Source of the DNA: Chitinophaga pinensis
GTDB taxonomy: Bacteria; Bacteroidota; Bacteroidia; Chitinophagales; Chitinophagaceae
Assembly (NCBI RefSeq): GCF_007896845.1
Contig: NZ_VOHS01000007.1
Coordinates: 202,547 to 266,546 of the forward strand
Direction: 5' to 3'
DNA: 64,000 bases
Below, one piece after another: positions 30,005-37,161 of this stretch. The translations under genes and the position numbers were made by a program. The notes under the pieces were generated by a model, which worked only from the letters and a program-made list of their open reading frames with translations, searched no databases and was not told where the DNA came from. Every line of letters starts with the position of its first letter. The first letter of the stretch is position 1.

Positions 30005-30039
30005 GGCGCCTGCACTAAGCATGCGAACATGCAGGCGCC
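30005..30039. terminator. Perfect GC-rich hairpin in a gene-poor stretch
   Basis: GGCGCCTGCA and TGCAGGCGCC pair perfectly around a 15-base loop. No T run follows, and there is no adjacent gene end, so it may be a structural element rather than a terminator. Confidence 0.4.
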
Positions 30040-30521
30040 GTTAATCAGGAGTTTACATAGTCAAAATGTATTGCTTAACAAGATTGTTTCATGAGCTGAG
30101 GTGAAAAGAGTAATTACATAACCAAAGATTTGTACGTTACAAGATTGATTTTTAGTTGTTCAGAAGCATATTGATTGCTGCTGAACAGGGTTTTATATTC
30201 AATAGGAATGGTGTTTTATTTGTTTGATCTTCATGATTACCCTACAAAGATACAGGTGCATTACGCAGCCATCATGCGTAGTGAAAATAGCCTGAAAATA
30301 TTCTGTAAACAGGTACTGCCGATATCGCAAACGTGGACTTGATATGGAGCTTGTGCTGAGTGGTGTTGTATGCTGTGAAATGTAGGTCTGATGTGGCTTT
30401 AGAGGTGTTCAGGTAACGCGGCAATAGCCGCCGGAGGTACCGGCAGCGATAAGAGGTATTTCAGTATAAAAAGATAAGATTCACATGATTATAAACAGTG
30501 TACAATACGATGGCAAAAATA
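30040..30521. other. Intergenic region, nothing recognised
   Basis: 482 bases downstream of the DUF6266-like gene. I saw no coding frame or RNA structure of note. Confidence 0.4.
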
Positions 30522-31286
30522 CTATTCGCGTTGAATAATAGTACGCACTGACTGATGATGAGATGTGATGAATGGCAGTTGTGCTGCATGATGCGCCGTG
30601 ATCGTTTGTGTGGAGAAATATCGATGTATTACTGCCGGTATCTGCGGTGCCTGTATAGCAATGATATCGGCTACAAGATGTTGTTTGTTTGCCGACAAAA
30701 TGGCTCCGTTAAAGGCTCTTATCTGTAAGGTGATGATCAGTGTACCTATACCGGCAACATCCACAGGAAATATTGTTCCTTCAAAAGGAACGGTAGCATC
30801 AATACTGCAAGTGCTTGTTTGTGTGCCCATCACGCGGCGTGTTGTACAATCAATCCGCGTAGCGATCATTTTTATTTCCAGTGCTGTAATGCCTTTGTAT
30901 TGCCGCAATGTTTGTGCGGGTATATGCAGTGCATGATCCGCAGCAAAGAAAGGACTTACAGGGAAGAAATGATCAGTACCGGCGCACTGATTAAATCGAA
31001 AACCTTTTATCGCGTTGATTTGATGGCCGGCGGATGGAATGAGTGTCTTTGTCAGCCGGTTGACATGCGTGCTGTCGCAATGCACATCCAATGCTGTATA
31101 GATAGCATGACGGATAAATGCTGCCTTTTTACTGGCCATACCGAATCGTTGTGCGGCGCGTTTTGTTGCAACGGACTGACGTATCGTATCCGGTGTGCCA
31201 CGCAGGAAATGTGCACTTTTGCGGCGATAGCCGACTATGTTTCCCAGGCGGCCGGTGAATTGAATAACAGATGTTTGTTTTGCCAT
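30522..31286 (-). CDS. DUF6266-like protein of unknown function
   Basis: 254 residues. The N terminus (MAKQTSVIQFTGRLGNIVGYRR) follows the pattern of a Bacteroidota family beginning MAKQ-x-G-x-x-x-G-x-x-G-x-x-x-x-Y, followed by basic helical sequence (SVATKRAAQRFGMASKKAAF) and a beta-rich C-terminal half. No signal peptide. Members are often strain-specific. The function is unknown. The family assignment rests on the N-terminal pattern only. Confidence 0.55.
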   Translation of the reverse strand: MAKQTSVIQFTGRLGNIVGYRRKSAHFLRGTPDTIRQSVATKRAAQRFGMASKKAAFIRHAIYTALDVHCDSTHVNRLTKTLIPSAGHQINAIKGFRFNQCAGTDHFFPVSPFFAADHALHIPAQTLRQYKGITALEIKMIATRIDCTTRRVMGTQTSTCSIDATVPFEGTIFPVDVAGIGTLIITLQIRAFNGAILSANKQHLVADIIAIQAPQIPAVIHRYFSTQTITAHHAAQLPFITSHHQSVRTIIQRE

Positions 31287-31508
31287 AATAATGTATACTG
31301 TTTGTATGTAAATATAGCATTACCAGCTGCTGTCGGGAGACGGACAAATTGTGGATTGTCTAATGGTATTTCGGGTGTATCTGCGGATTATTTAAAGGTA
31401 ATTCGGGTCGTGTTGAATAAGCGTTAACGTGTGTCGGGTACAATGTAGAGAATAACGAAAAATATAAGTGGAAAGGCAAGGCAGTAGCCAATTTGAAAAA
31501 TAATAAAA

Positions 31509-31528
31509 GGAGAAATGGATATTTCTCC
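31509..31528 (-). terminator. Terminator closing the Ro60/Y-RNA array
   Basis: GGAGAAAT and ATTTCTCC pair around a 4-base loop. On the minus strand TTTTATTATTTTTC follows. It lies 61 bases after the last Y-RNA-like element. Confidence 0.75.
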
Positions 31529-31589
31529 CCGGTTAACAAAGAATGAAAACTACAGCTTTTACGAAAAATTCACATGCATAAGAAAGATA

Positions 31590-31700
31590 AATCAGGGTTA
31601 AATCAGCAAACGCTTTGCTCCCATGTGAGCGTCTTTGTCCGCCGTGACGGACGCAGATGGAATCGAACCACGAAGTAACGCTTGTCTACGACACCTGATT
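31590..31700 (-). ncRNA. Y-RNA-like RNA 5 (Ro60 partner), variant tRNA-like module
   Basis: About 111 bases. The basal stem AATCAGG/CCTGATT opens into an internal loop with TGTCGT on the 5' side and GATTTAAC on the 3' side, then a second stem (CAAGCGTT against AGCGTTTG). The apical part has a T-arm-like TGG-TTCGATT-CCA, a strong GTCCG-CGGAC hairpin where the acceptor should be, and a D-arm-like GCTC-ACATGG-GAGC. It contains GTTACTTCG like elements 2 and 4. The most divergent tRNA mimic of the set. It is last in the array, 13 bases after element 4. Confidence 0.75.
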
Positions 31701-31713
31701 AAAAAGGTGAAAA

Positions 31714-31851
31714 ATAGCAGGGTAAAAAGTTGGAAGCGACCATTCTAACGCTCTACCAACTGAGCTACCTGCGACAATGTCAGACAGGGGAGGGCTCGAA
31801 CCTCCGACCCATAGATTTTCCGAAGTAACGCTTTCCTACGACACCTGCTAT
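31714..31851 (-). ncRNA. Y-RNA-like RNA 4, canonical permuted tRNA-like module
   Basis: About 138 bases. Basal stem ATAGCAGG/CCTGCTAT; internal loop with TGTCGT opposite AACTTTTTAC; inner stem GGAAAGCG/CGCTTCC with one bulged A. Then a circularly permuted tRNA: T arm GGAGG-TTCGAGC-CCTCC, a closed acceptor hairpin (CCTG..TGAC-ATT-GTCG..CAGG), and D arm GCTC-AGTTGGTA-GAGC. The T loop and the GG of the D loop are exactly those of true tRNAs, so an elbow contact can form. The anticodon arm is replaced by the Ro60-binding stem, as known for bacterial YrlA RNAs. Confidence 0.88.
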
Positions 31852-31861
31852 AAGCACTTAT

Positions 31862-32009
31862 AAGAACGGGGTAATATCAGAGAAATAATTGTTTGGATCT
31901 CTGCCTATGCACTCGGCCACCCGTCTTGCGACGGAGGGGGATTTCAACCCCCGTAGGAGATTTTGTCGGTTTGGAGTCGATGTATTATTTCTCTACGACA
32001 CCCATTCTT
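31862..32009 (-). ncRNA. Y-RNA-like RNA 3, class II (Leu/Ser-like) tRNA mimic
   Basis: About 148 bases, the longest. Basal stem AAGAATGGG/CCCGTTCTT; loop with TGTCGT opposite GATATTAC; perfect 11-bp inner stem AGAGAAATAAT/ATTATTTCTCT. T arm GGGGG-TTGAAAT-CCCCC; acceptor hairpin CCGTC-GCAA-GACGG closed by a GNRA tetraloop; D-arm-like TGGCCGAGTGCATAGGC resembling tRNA-Leu/Ser. An extra stretch before the T arm (TCG...CGA) can form a small variable-arm hairpin. It is the only element lacking ACTTCG. Confidence 0.85.
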
Positions 32010-32021
32010 AAAAATTTAAAA

Positions 32022-32108
32022 CATAAACAACAGAGGTAACAGCCGGAAGTGTTTGTAGTTCTACCTAAAAGAGCGAAGTAACACTTTCCCACGACACTCG
32101 TTGTTATG
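32022..32108 (-). ncRNA. Y-RNA-like RNA 2, minimal form without tRNA-like module
   Basis: About 87 bases. Basal stem CATAA..CAACGAG against CTCTGTTG..TTATG; internal loop with TGTCGT opposite GGCTGTTAC; inner stem GGAAAGTGTT/AACACTTCC with the same bulged A as element 4. The apical part holds only ACTTCG and a small hairpin (GTAG-AA-CTAC). There is no T or D arm. It keeps all features expected for Ro60 binding but lacks the effector module. Confidence 0.8.
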
Positions 32109-32115
32109 TTGGATT

Positions 32116-32247
32116 AACAGGATAAAAACCGATAAACCTTTTTCAAATACGTGCGCTACTATTGCGCTACCTGCCTTGCGACAAGATGGGATTTGCACCC
32201 ACAACCCCGTATTCCCAACGAAGTAAGATTTATCAACGACACCTGTT
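32116..32247 (-). ncRNA. Y-RNA-like RNA 1, first of five after Ro60
   Basis: About 132 bases. Basal stem AACAGG/CCTGTT; loop with TGTCGT opposite GGTTTTTAT; 12-bp inner stem TTGATAAATCTT/AAGGTTTATCGG. The tRNA-like module has T arm GTGGG-TGCAAAT-CCCAT, acceptor hairpin CTTG-TCG-CAAG and D arm GCGC-AATAGTA-GCGC. The D loop lacks the usual GG, so the mimicry is looser than in element 4. It starts 12 bases after the Ro60 terminator hairpin, leaving little room for its own promoter. Confidence 0.85.
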
Positions 32248-32258
32248 GTCCGGTTATA

Positions 32259-32287
32259 ATACATCTCTCCCTTTTGGAGGGATGTAT
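32259..32287 (-). terminator. Hairpin after the Ro60 gene
   Basis: ATACATC pairs with GATGTAT, and CTCC with GGAG inside. On the minus strand it lies 25 bases after the Ro60 stop. No long T run follows (TATAAC), so it may be leaky, or it may be a processing site that lets the Y-RNA array be co-transcribed. Confidence 0.6.
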
Positions 32288-32312
32288 GAATCAGGTTAAC
32301 AAGCATGAATTG

Positions 32313-33839
32313 CTATAGAGCAAGACCGGCAATTTCAGTGATAGCGTCACCTCCCCGGTCAATCGCGTCCAATATTCCGAAGATCTTGTCGCTCCATCCC
32401 GCAATGAGGAAAACATCATCCTGACGCACATCCAGAGGTACGGTGTTGTAACCCGCCAGATTGAACAGGTACAGCTTTGCGTTTGGCGCTATCTGCTTGT
32501 ACTTTGCCCATTTAGCTGACATACTGTTGGATGCAGCGGCGTTGCCGGTGTTGCTATCCCACAGCTGTCCGTCGGTAAATAGCATTATTTTGTCAGCTAC
32601 ATATCTTTGATTGATCAGATCATCCAGCACGAGATAGCCGTTAGTGGAGTAACCCACTTCACCTTCTCTTCTGTAGAACTCATCGACATTACCGAGAATA
32701 TTATCAGGAGACATGCTCACTCTTTTCCATGTATCACCGAACATACCTGTGATGACGTGTTGGCACTTATGCTGTAACAGCATGGCCAGTAACAGTCCGA
32801 TATCATACAGTAGTACGGTACTCTTTGGAGATACAGGTTGCTGCATAGAACCGGATACGTCACATGCGATGACTACTTTTGTATGCTCGTCAAATCCTTT
32901 CAGGTGTTCAACACTGGTCTGCAATGCTTTTTCCAGTGCTCTTTTCAATTCAATGATATTACCGTGCTGTATGTTCCTGATTTCTCTGTAAGCAGACAGG
33001 TAACGGAATGGCAACTGCTTTGCATGCATGACCGCCTTTTTATCGGCCAGCATCTCAGATACCTTCATCAGGTATTTTGTATCGACATTGTAATCAAGCA
33101 TGTTACGCAGGTTTCGCAATGCCGCCATGTATCCCAGTTTTCCGCTTTCTATCAGTTCAGTCCATACCCATCTGAATGCTTCTTTTTTAGCATATTCAGA
33201 ATCGTATTTTGCCTGACCTGCTGCAGACAAGGCCGTTTCCCATGTATAAGGCGTATCCAGATTATCCTGTACGATCTTATCGAACAGCGCCTGCTGCTTG
33301 TCATCCTTAGCTTTCGGATGTACAATGAAGAGGGCATCTTTTAATGTGATGGCCGTCTTACGGTTATATTTAGCGAACTGGTATTCATCAAATTTATTGA
33401 AGGCGACAGCAAGTCCTTTCTGCAGCTGTTTACTCAGATTATTGAGCTTTTTAGTCTCTTTTCTTTCGTTTGCCACCGCATAGTAAGCCAGTACTTCTGT
33501 AATTTCGTCGGCCCGCTGGATAACGCGTCCAGTCAGTTTTCCTACCAGATCGTCTCCTTTGTGCACCTTTGCCAGTTCTACTGTCAATACCATTGGTACT
33601 GAACGCAGATACATCTTTTCTCTGGTGTAAACTGCCAGTCTTGCTACGAAGCCGGGATCATTTTTAGCGATCAGTGTACGCAGGCGTTCCAGCTTCTCTG
33701 TGCTTTTTTCATAAAACTGGTCTTGCAGAGAAGCGGTGACTACAGCACTGTACAGTTCCATTTCAGGTGTCAGGGTGTATGCCGCTGCTCCTTCGTGGTT
33801 GACTACTTGTTTGATAGTTTTGAGCTTGTTGAATCTCAT
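32313..33839 (-). CDS. Ro60/Rsr ortholog, TROVE plus VWA domain RNA-binding ring protein
   Basis: 508 residues from the ATG at 33839 (MRFNKLKTIKQVVNHEGAAAY); the open frame extends further upstream but without coding character. Residues 1 to about 300 form the HEAT-like TROVE ring that holds misfolded RNA ends and Y RNA on its outer surface. The C-terminal VWA domain has an intact metal-ion adhesion site (ACDVSGSMQQ, LFTDGQLWD). In Deinococcus and Salmonella the ortholog works with a Y RNA that tethers it to polynucleotide phosphorylase for RNA decay and rRNA maturation. Here five Y-RNA-like genes follow on the same strand. No rtcA or rtcB genes, frequent neighbours of rsr in proteobacteria, are adjacent. 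Confidence 0.95.
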   Translation of the reverse strand: MRFNKLKTIKQVVNHEGAAAYTLTPEMELYSAVVTASLQDQFYEKSTEKLERLRTLIAKNDPGFVARLAVYTREKMYLRSVPMVLTVELAKVHKGDDLVGKLTGRVIQRADEITEVLAYYAVANERKETKKLNNLSKQLQKGLAVAFNKFDEYQFAKYNRKTAITLKDALFIVHPKAKDDKQQALFDKIVQDNLDTPYTWETALSAAGQAKYDSEYAKKEAFRWVWTELIESGKLGYMAALRNLRNMLDYNVDTKYLMKVSEMLADKKAVMHAKQLPFRYLSAYREIRNIQHGNIIELKRALEKALQTSVEHLKGFDEHTKVVIACDVSGSMQQPVSPKSTVLLYDIGLLLAMLLQHKCQHVITGMFGDTWKRVSMSPDNILGNVDEFYRREGEVGYSTNGYLVLDDLINQRYVADKIMLFTDGQLWDSNTGNAAASNSMSAKWAKYKQIAPNAKLYLFNLAGYNTVPLDVRQDDVFLIAGWSDKIFGILDAIDRGGDAITEIAGLAL

Positions 33840-34095
33840 GACCGTTTGTTTTTGTTTGATGATACAAAGTTGGATGGCATATGCGCACTTTTTTTGCGCA
33901 CTAAAAACTTTTTTGTGATTTCTTTTAAAAAAAATGTGGCTATGGCTTGTCTGCGGGTATATAATATAGATACAGGAATCGCCTGCCGGGGAAAAATGTA
34001 CAAGACATAGGGAAGAGTATCCATTTTCCGGCGATGGACTTTGTTGCAATTTTACATCGTCAATAACGACAAACACACACATCAAACATAAAAAA

Positions 34096-34632
34096 ATGAA
34101 AACGTTCAATGTTCCATCAAGAGAAGAAGTAAGTGCCAACAATCAGACACTGTTTGACAATCTGAAAAAAGGTCTGGGTAAAGTACCTAACCTGTATGCG
34201 ACAATGGCTTATTCCGAAAATGGTCTGGCTACTTACCTGGCATTATCAAACGGAAAAACATCATTGAAAGCAAAAGAGAAAGAAGTCGTAAATCTGGTAG
34301 TAAGTCAGGTGAATGAATGTGATTACTGTCTGGCGGCGCATACCTTTATTGGTAAACTGAATGGCTTTTCTGATGAACAGGTGATAGAGATCCGCAAGGG
34401 CGGTGCTTCTTTTGATCCTAAATTGAATGCACTGGCTGCACTGGTTAAGAATCAGGTGGAAAATAAGGGTAAAGTAGATCCTGCGTTGCTGGATGCGTTC
34501 TTTGCCGCAGGTTTTACCAACGAGAATCTGGTAGACGTGATCGTTGTGATAGGTGATAAGATGGTGACTAACTATCTGTATGCTGCGACAAAAGTACCGC
34601 TTGATTTCCCTGCTGCACCAGCATTATCTTAA
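34096..34632 (+). CDS. Carboxymuconolactone decarboxylase/AhpD-like protein
   Basis: 178 residues. The motif NECDYCLAAHT gives the redox Cys pair and distal His of the AhpD branch, which acts as an alkylhydroperoxidase in the antioxidant defence. The remaining helical sequence is full length for the family. Divergent from the Ro60 gene with 256 bases between, so the two could respond to the same oxidative stress, but no shared operator is visible. A terminator follows. Confidence 0.9.
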   Translation: MKTFNVPSREEVSANNQTLFDNLKKGLGKVPNLYATMAYSENGLATYLALSNGKTSLKAKEKEVVNLVVSQVNECDYCLAAHTFIGKLNGFSDEQVIEIRKGGASFDPKLNALAALVKNQVENKGKVDPALLDAFFAAGFTNENLVDVIVVIGDKMVTNYLYAATKVPLDFPAAPALS

Positions 34633-34658
34633 TAATTCTGTTTAATCATATATAGACG

Positions 34659-34694
34659 ACCGCGGGTCCTTTTACAAAGGGATTCGCGGTTTTC
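34659..34694 (+). terminator. Terminator of the AhpD-like gene
   Basis: ACCGCG pairs with CGCGGT, with further pairing of GTCCTTT to AAGGGAT inside. TTTT follows. Confidence 0.7.
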
Positions 34695-34720
34695 GCGTTT
34701 ACAGACTTTATTAAAAGAAA

Positions 34721-34749
34721 AAGGCCCCCTCGTATAAACGAAGCGGCTT
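34721..34749 (-). terminator. Probable terminator of the lipase-fold gene
   Basis: On the minus strand AAGCCGCTTCG can pair with CGAGGGGGCCTT imperfectly around a 6-base loop, followed by TTTTTC. Confidence 0.5.
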
Positions 34750-34778
34750 TACTTCCTGATTAACATAACCATAGTGAA

Positions 34779-35654
34779 CTAATATCTTCTTCGAAAACTT
34801 AATTTCTTAATCATGACGTCATCGTCTATATCGGAGATAAGGCAATTCTCGCTCAGCACTGTGTTAGCAGCGCCAAGCATGTACATGTATGTTCTGAGGG
34901 AATGAGTACAATCAGGTAACCACCCGAGGGAGGCATCCCCCAGTGAATCCAGGGGTATGCCATTGTGCACATGGTCATAACCAAATGCATCCAGCAGTGT
35001 AGGTATAAGGTCAGGCAGATTGTAATACCGTTCGCTGGTTGTGATCAGCGAATTGTGAAAAGAAACAAAAGCAGCGTCACCCACACAAGGCGATCCGAAT
35101 GTGTATAAGCGGCAGGGATGCAGGGTGTAAGCATCTCCGACAGCAAACAACGTAGCCATCGCCGCACCCAGACCGTGACCGGTACATACCATAGGTTGCG
35201 TGTCATCTTCTGACTGCATATTGGTATAATGGATGCTATATCTGATATATTTCAACAGCCCTTTGGGTTTTGTCTGCCCGGGCTCAGAAAAGGTCATTCC
35301 ATTGTACATATCCAGAAATCCGGATACGACATTTCCACTGTTATTACCAAAAGGGCTGGGAGAAGGGAGTATATCGAGCCGCTCTGCCCAGTCAAGAAAT
35401 TCGGCGGAGCCTCTTAGTGCCAGCACATAAGTAGCAGGTGCATCCGGTGAAAAGTTACTTCTGGCCAGAAAACCACTGTACGTAAGTCCTGCCTTGCCTT
35501 TACCTGTATCTTTTCTGTGGATATTATAGACCAGTGTATAACCCGGTGGAAAAAAGGGGTATTGTTCCTGTAAGGGACTTGATTCCTTTACCTCGTAGGC
35601 AGCGTCTATAAAATGAGCATATTTCAGTGCTATGGCCTGTGTTGACTTTACCAT
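34779..35654 (-). CDS. Class 3 lipase-fold protein with Ser-to-Gly nucleophile change
   Basis: 291 residues resembling fungal-type (class 3) lipases: YVLALRGSAEFLDWAERLD in the strand before the lid, a nucleophile elbow at residues 159-163, FGSPCVGD, the acidic YYNLPDLIP and a C-terminal HVHNG. The elbow reads GHGLG rather than GHSLG: codon 161 (35172-35174) is GGT instead of AGT. Without the serine, normal ester hydrolysis is not expected. No signal peptide is visible. It may be a binding-only pseudoenzyme, a recently inactivated gene, or a base-call error. Confidence 0.8.
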   Translation of the reverse strand: MVKSTQAIALKYAHFIDAAYEVKESSPLQEQYPFFPPGYTLVYNIHRKDTGKGKAGLTYSGFLARSNFSPDAPATYVLALRGSAEFLDWAERLDILPSPSPFGNNSGNVVSGFLDMYNGMTFSEPGQTKPKGLLKYIRYSIHYTNMQSEDDTQPMVCTGHGLGAAMATLFAVGDAYTLHPCRLYTFGSPCVGDAAFVSFHNSLITTSERYYNLPDLIPTLLDAFGYDHVHNGIPLDSLGDASLGWLPDCTHSLRTYMYMLGAANTVLSENCLISDIDDDVMIKKLSFRRRY

Positions 35655-35754
35655 AAACCCTCTTGTTAATCAGTGAATATGCTGTGAATTTACCAGCATA
35701 TTCACTGATCAGGGGGCCAAATGGCATAAAATGAGCTTTTAGGGGTATAAGTGG

Positions 35755-36561
35755 TTAAACCTGCGACATGGCGGGTTGAGGCTGAGGGGTTGTTTTCTTC
35801 TTTTTCAGCAGGTAATGGGCGATAATGATCTCAATCAGAGGGATCGCCATCAGGAGGCAAAGCGTGATCAGTATACCTTTCTGTATGCCTTTCAGGAAAT
35901 GATCGATCTGGATCATGGCTATTTTGGCAAATAAGCCCATCCGGATAACCTCATCGATGCGGGACGCCATCAGTTCCTTGCTGACGTCTTCATCCAATCC
36001 CAGTTTTTCCTTCAGGAGTTTGTGAATGGTGTGTTTGGCAAACTGCGCCATCCCTTTTCCTTTGGTCAGTTTTACCAGCCACGGTAAGATGACATTGCTG
36101 CCCTGTTGTAAAGTCTGCTGGTGTGCAAGCAATGAATCGTATTGTGTATAAATGACTTCAGCTACGGCGTCTATCAGCTGGTCTGTAGTAAGGGTAGACA
36201 GATCTGCTTTATTGTCCCGCAGGAAACCACTTACAGCGGCTGATGTCTTTGCGTCAATTGACGAGGGGATATGTTCTATATAAACCGTCGTGTGTGCTTT
36301 GATATCTTTCCGCAGCCCATTAAAGAAACCCCATTTCATACCGAAAAAGCCGGCGAGGAGCGGTAAGAGTACAAAATAACTATAAGCCAGTATGCGAAGG
36401 GCTGTGTACCTGCGGGGAACCAATACTTTCTTACGGAAGACGATCAGCAGGATCAGTACCAGTAATAATGCACCTATTCCATATAAAACAGCACCTGTGA
36501 TGATAGTGGCGGGATTAACAAAATCGCCAAGCTGGGATAGGGTTTTAAACATTTCTTTCAT
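35755..36561 (-). CDS. Membrane protein of unknown function with three predicted helices
   Basis: 268 residues. Membrane segments near residues 20-42 (ITGAVLYGIGALLLVLILLI), 57-75 (LAYSYFVLLPLLAGFFGMKW) and 225-252 (GILITLCLLMAIPLIEIIIA). The large soluble loop between them is helical. A basic, Pro/Gln-rich end follows. I do not recognise a family. It stands 84 bases downstream of trxA on the same strand and might be co-transcribed. Confidence 0.6.
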   Translation of the reverse strand: MKEMFKTLSQLGDFVNPATIITGAVLYGIGALLLVLILLIVFRKKVLVPRRYTALRILAYSYFVLLPLLAGFFGMKWGFFNGLRKDIKAHTTVYIEHIPSSIDAKTSAAVSGFLRDNKADLSTLTTDQLIDAVAEVIYTQYDSLLAHQQTLQQGSNVILPWLVKLTKGKGMAQFAKHTIHKLLKEKLGLDEDVSKELMASRIDEVIRMGLFAKIAMIQIDHFLKGIQKGILITLCLLMAIPLIEIIIAHYLLKKKKTTPQPQPAMSQV

Positions 36562-36644
36562 ATTACAATGCTACAATGTGAAGTACTAAGATATATTAAT
36601 TCTCTTCATACTTCATATTGCAGCATCGTTTATTATTGAACGGC

Positions 36645-36941
36645 TCAGGCATTCTGTCTGACAATCTGTTCAAGGTTATTAGCCGGTACTACGCCAGATT
36701 GACGCCATACAATTTTGCCTTGCTTAAAAAGGATGAGGGTAGGTACACCCTGTACATTGTATGCATTGGCTGCAGCCGGGTTTTTGTCTACATCTACTTT
36801 CAAAATAGTGGCGGCATCACCTATCTTCTGCTTCAACTGATCCAATATCGGCGCCTGCATTTTACAAGGGCCACACCATGTAGCGAAGAAGTCAACCAAT
36901 ACGGGTTTATCACTGTTTATAATTTCTGAAAATGTTGCCAT
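36645..36941 (-). CDS. trxA: Thioredoxin
   Basis: 98 residues with the active site WCGPC at residues 22-26, the cis-proline loop [10 protein letters not shown] and the usual fold order. A general cytoplasmic disulphide reductase that serves ribonucleotide reductase, methionine sulphoxide reductase and peroxiredoxins. No signal peptide. Slightly short but complete. Other thioredoxins are likely elsewhere in the genome. Confidence 0.93.
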   Translation of the reverse strand: MATFSEIINSDKPVLVDFFATWCGPCKMQAPILDQLKQKIGDAATILKVDVDKNPAAANAYNVQGVPTLILFKQGKIVWRQSGVVPANNLEQIVRQNA

Positions 36942-37161
36942 GATCTATAACTGTTAGTCTGTATATGGTATCACAAAAAATATGCAAAAGTGCCATTCCC
37001 TGTAGTTGTGGCAGTCCCTGCTATTTTTTGAGATAGCCGGGAAGGGAGCGTGATTTCCTTTAAATTTACAGATATATCTGTAAAAAGTACAAAGGCTGAA
37101 AATCATGTAATTATGACCTTTGTGCAGCTATCTAATTCTTTAATATTTTAACGTGAATAAA

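Noticed and set aside
30819..31427. Antisense frame of 202 codons over the DUF6266-like gene
   Set aside because: Both strands are open here, but the minus strand has the recognisable N-terminal pattern. The choice is not fully certain.
31714..31851. Annotating the T and D arms here as ordinary tRNA genes
   Set aside because: The arms are in the wrong order, there is no anticodon arm, and the acceptor is a closed hairpin; the whole fits a Y-RNA-like element beside Ro60.
31590..32247. CRISPR array (repeated CGAAGTAAC...ACGACAC on the plus strand)
   Set aside because: Repeat units are imperfect, 87-148 bases apart and part of larger paired structures; no cas genes are nearby.
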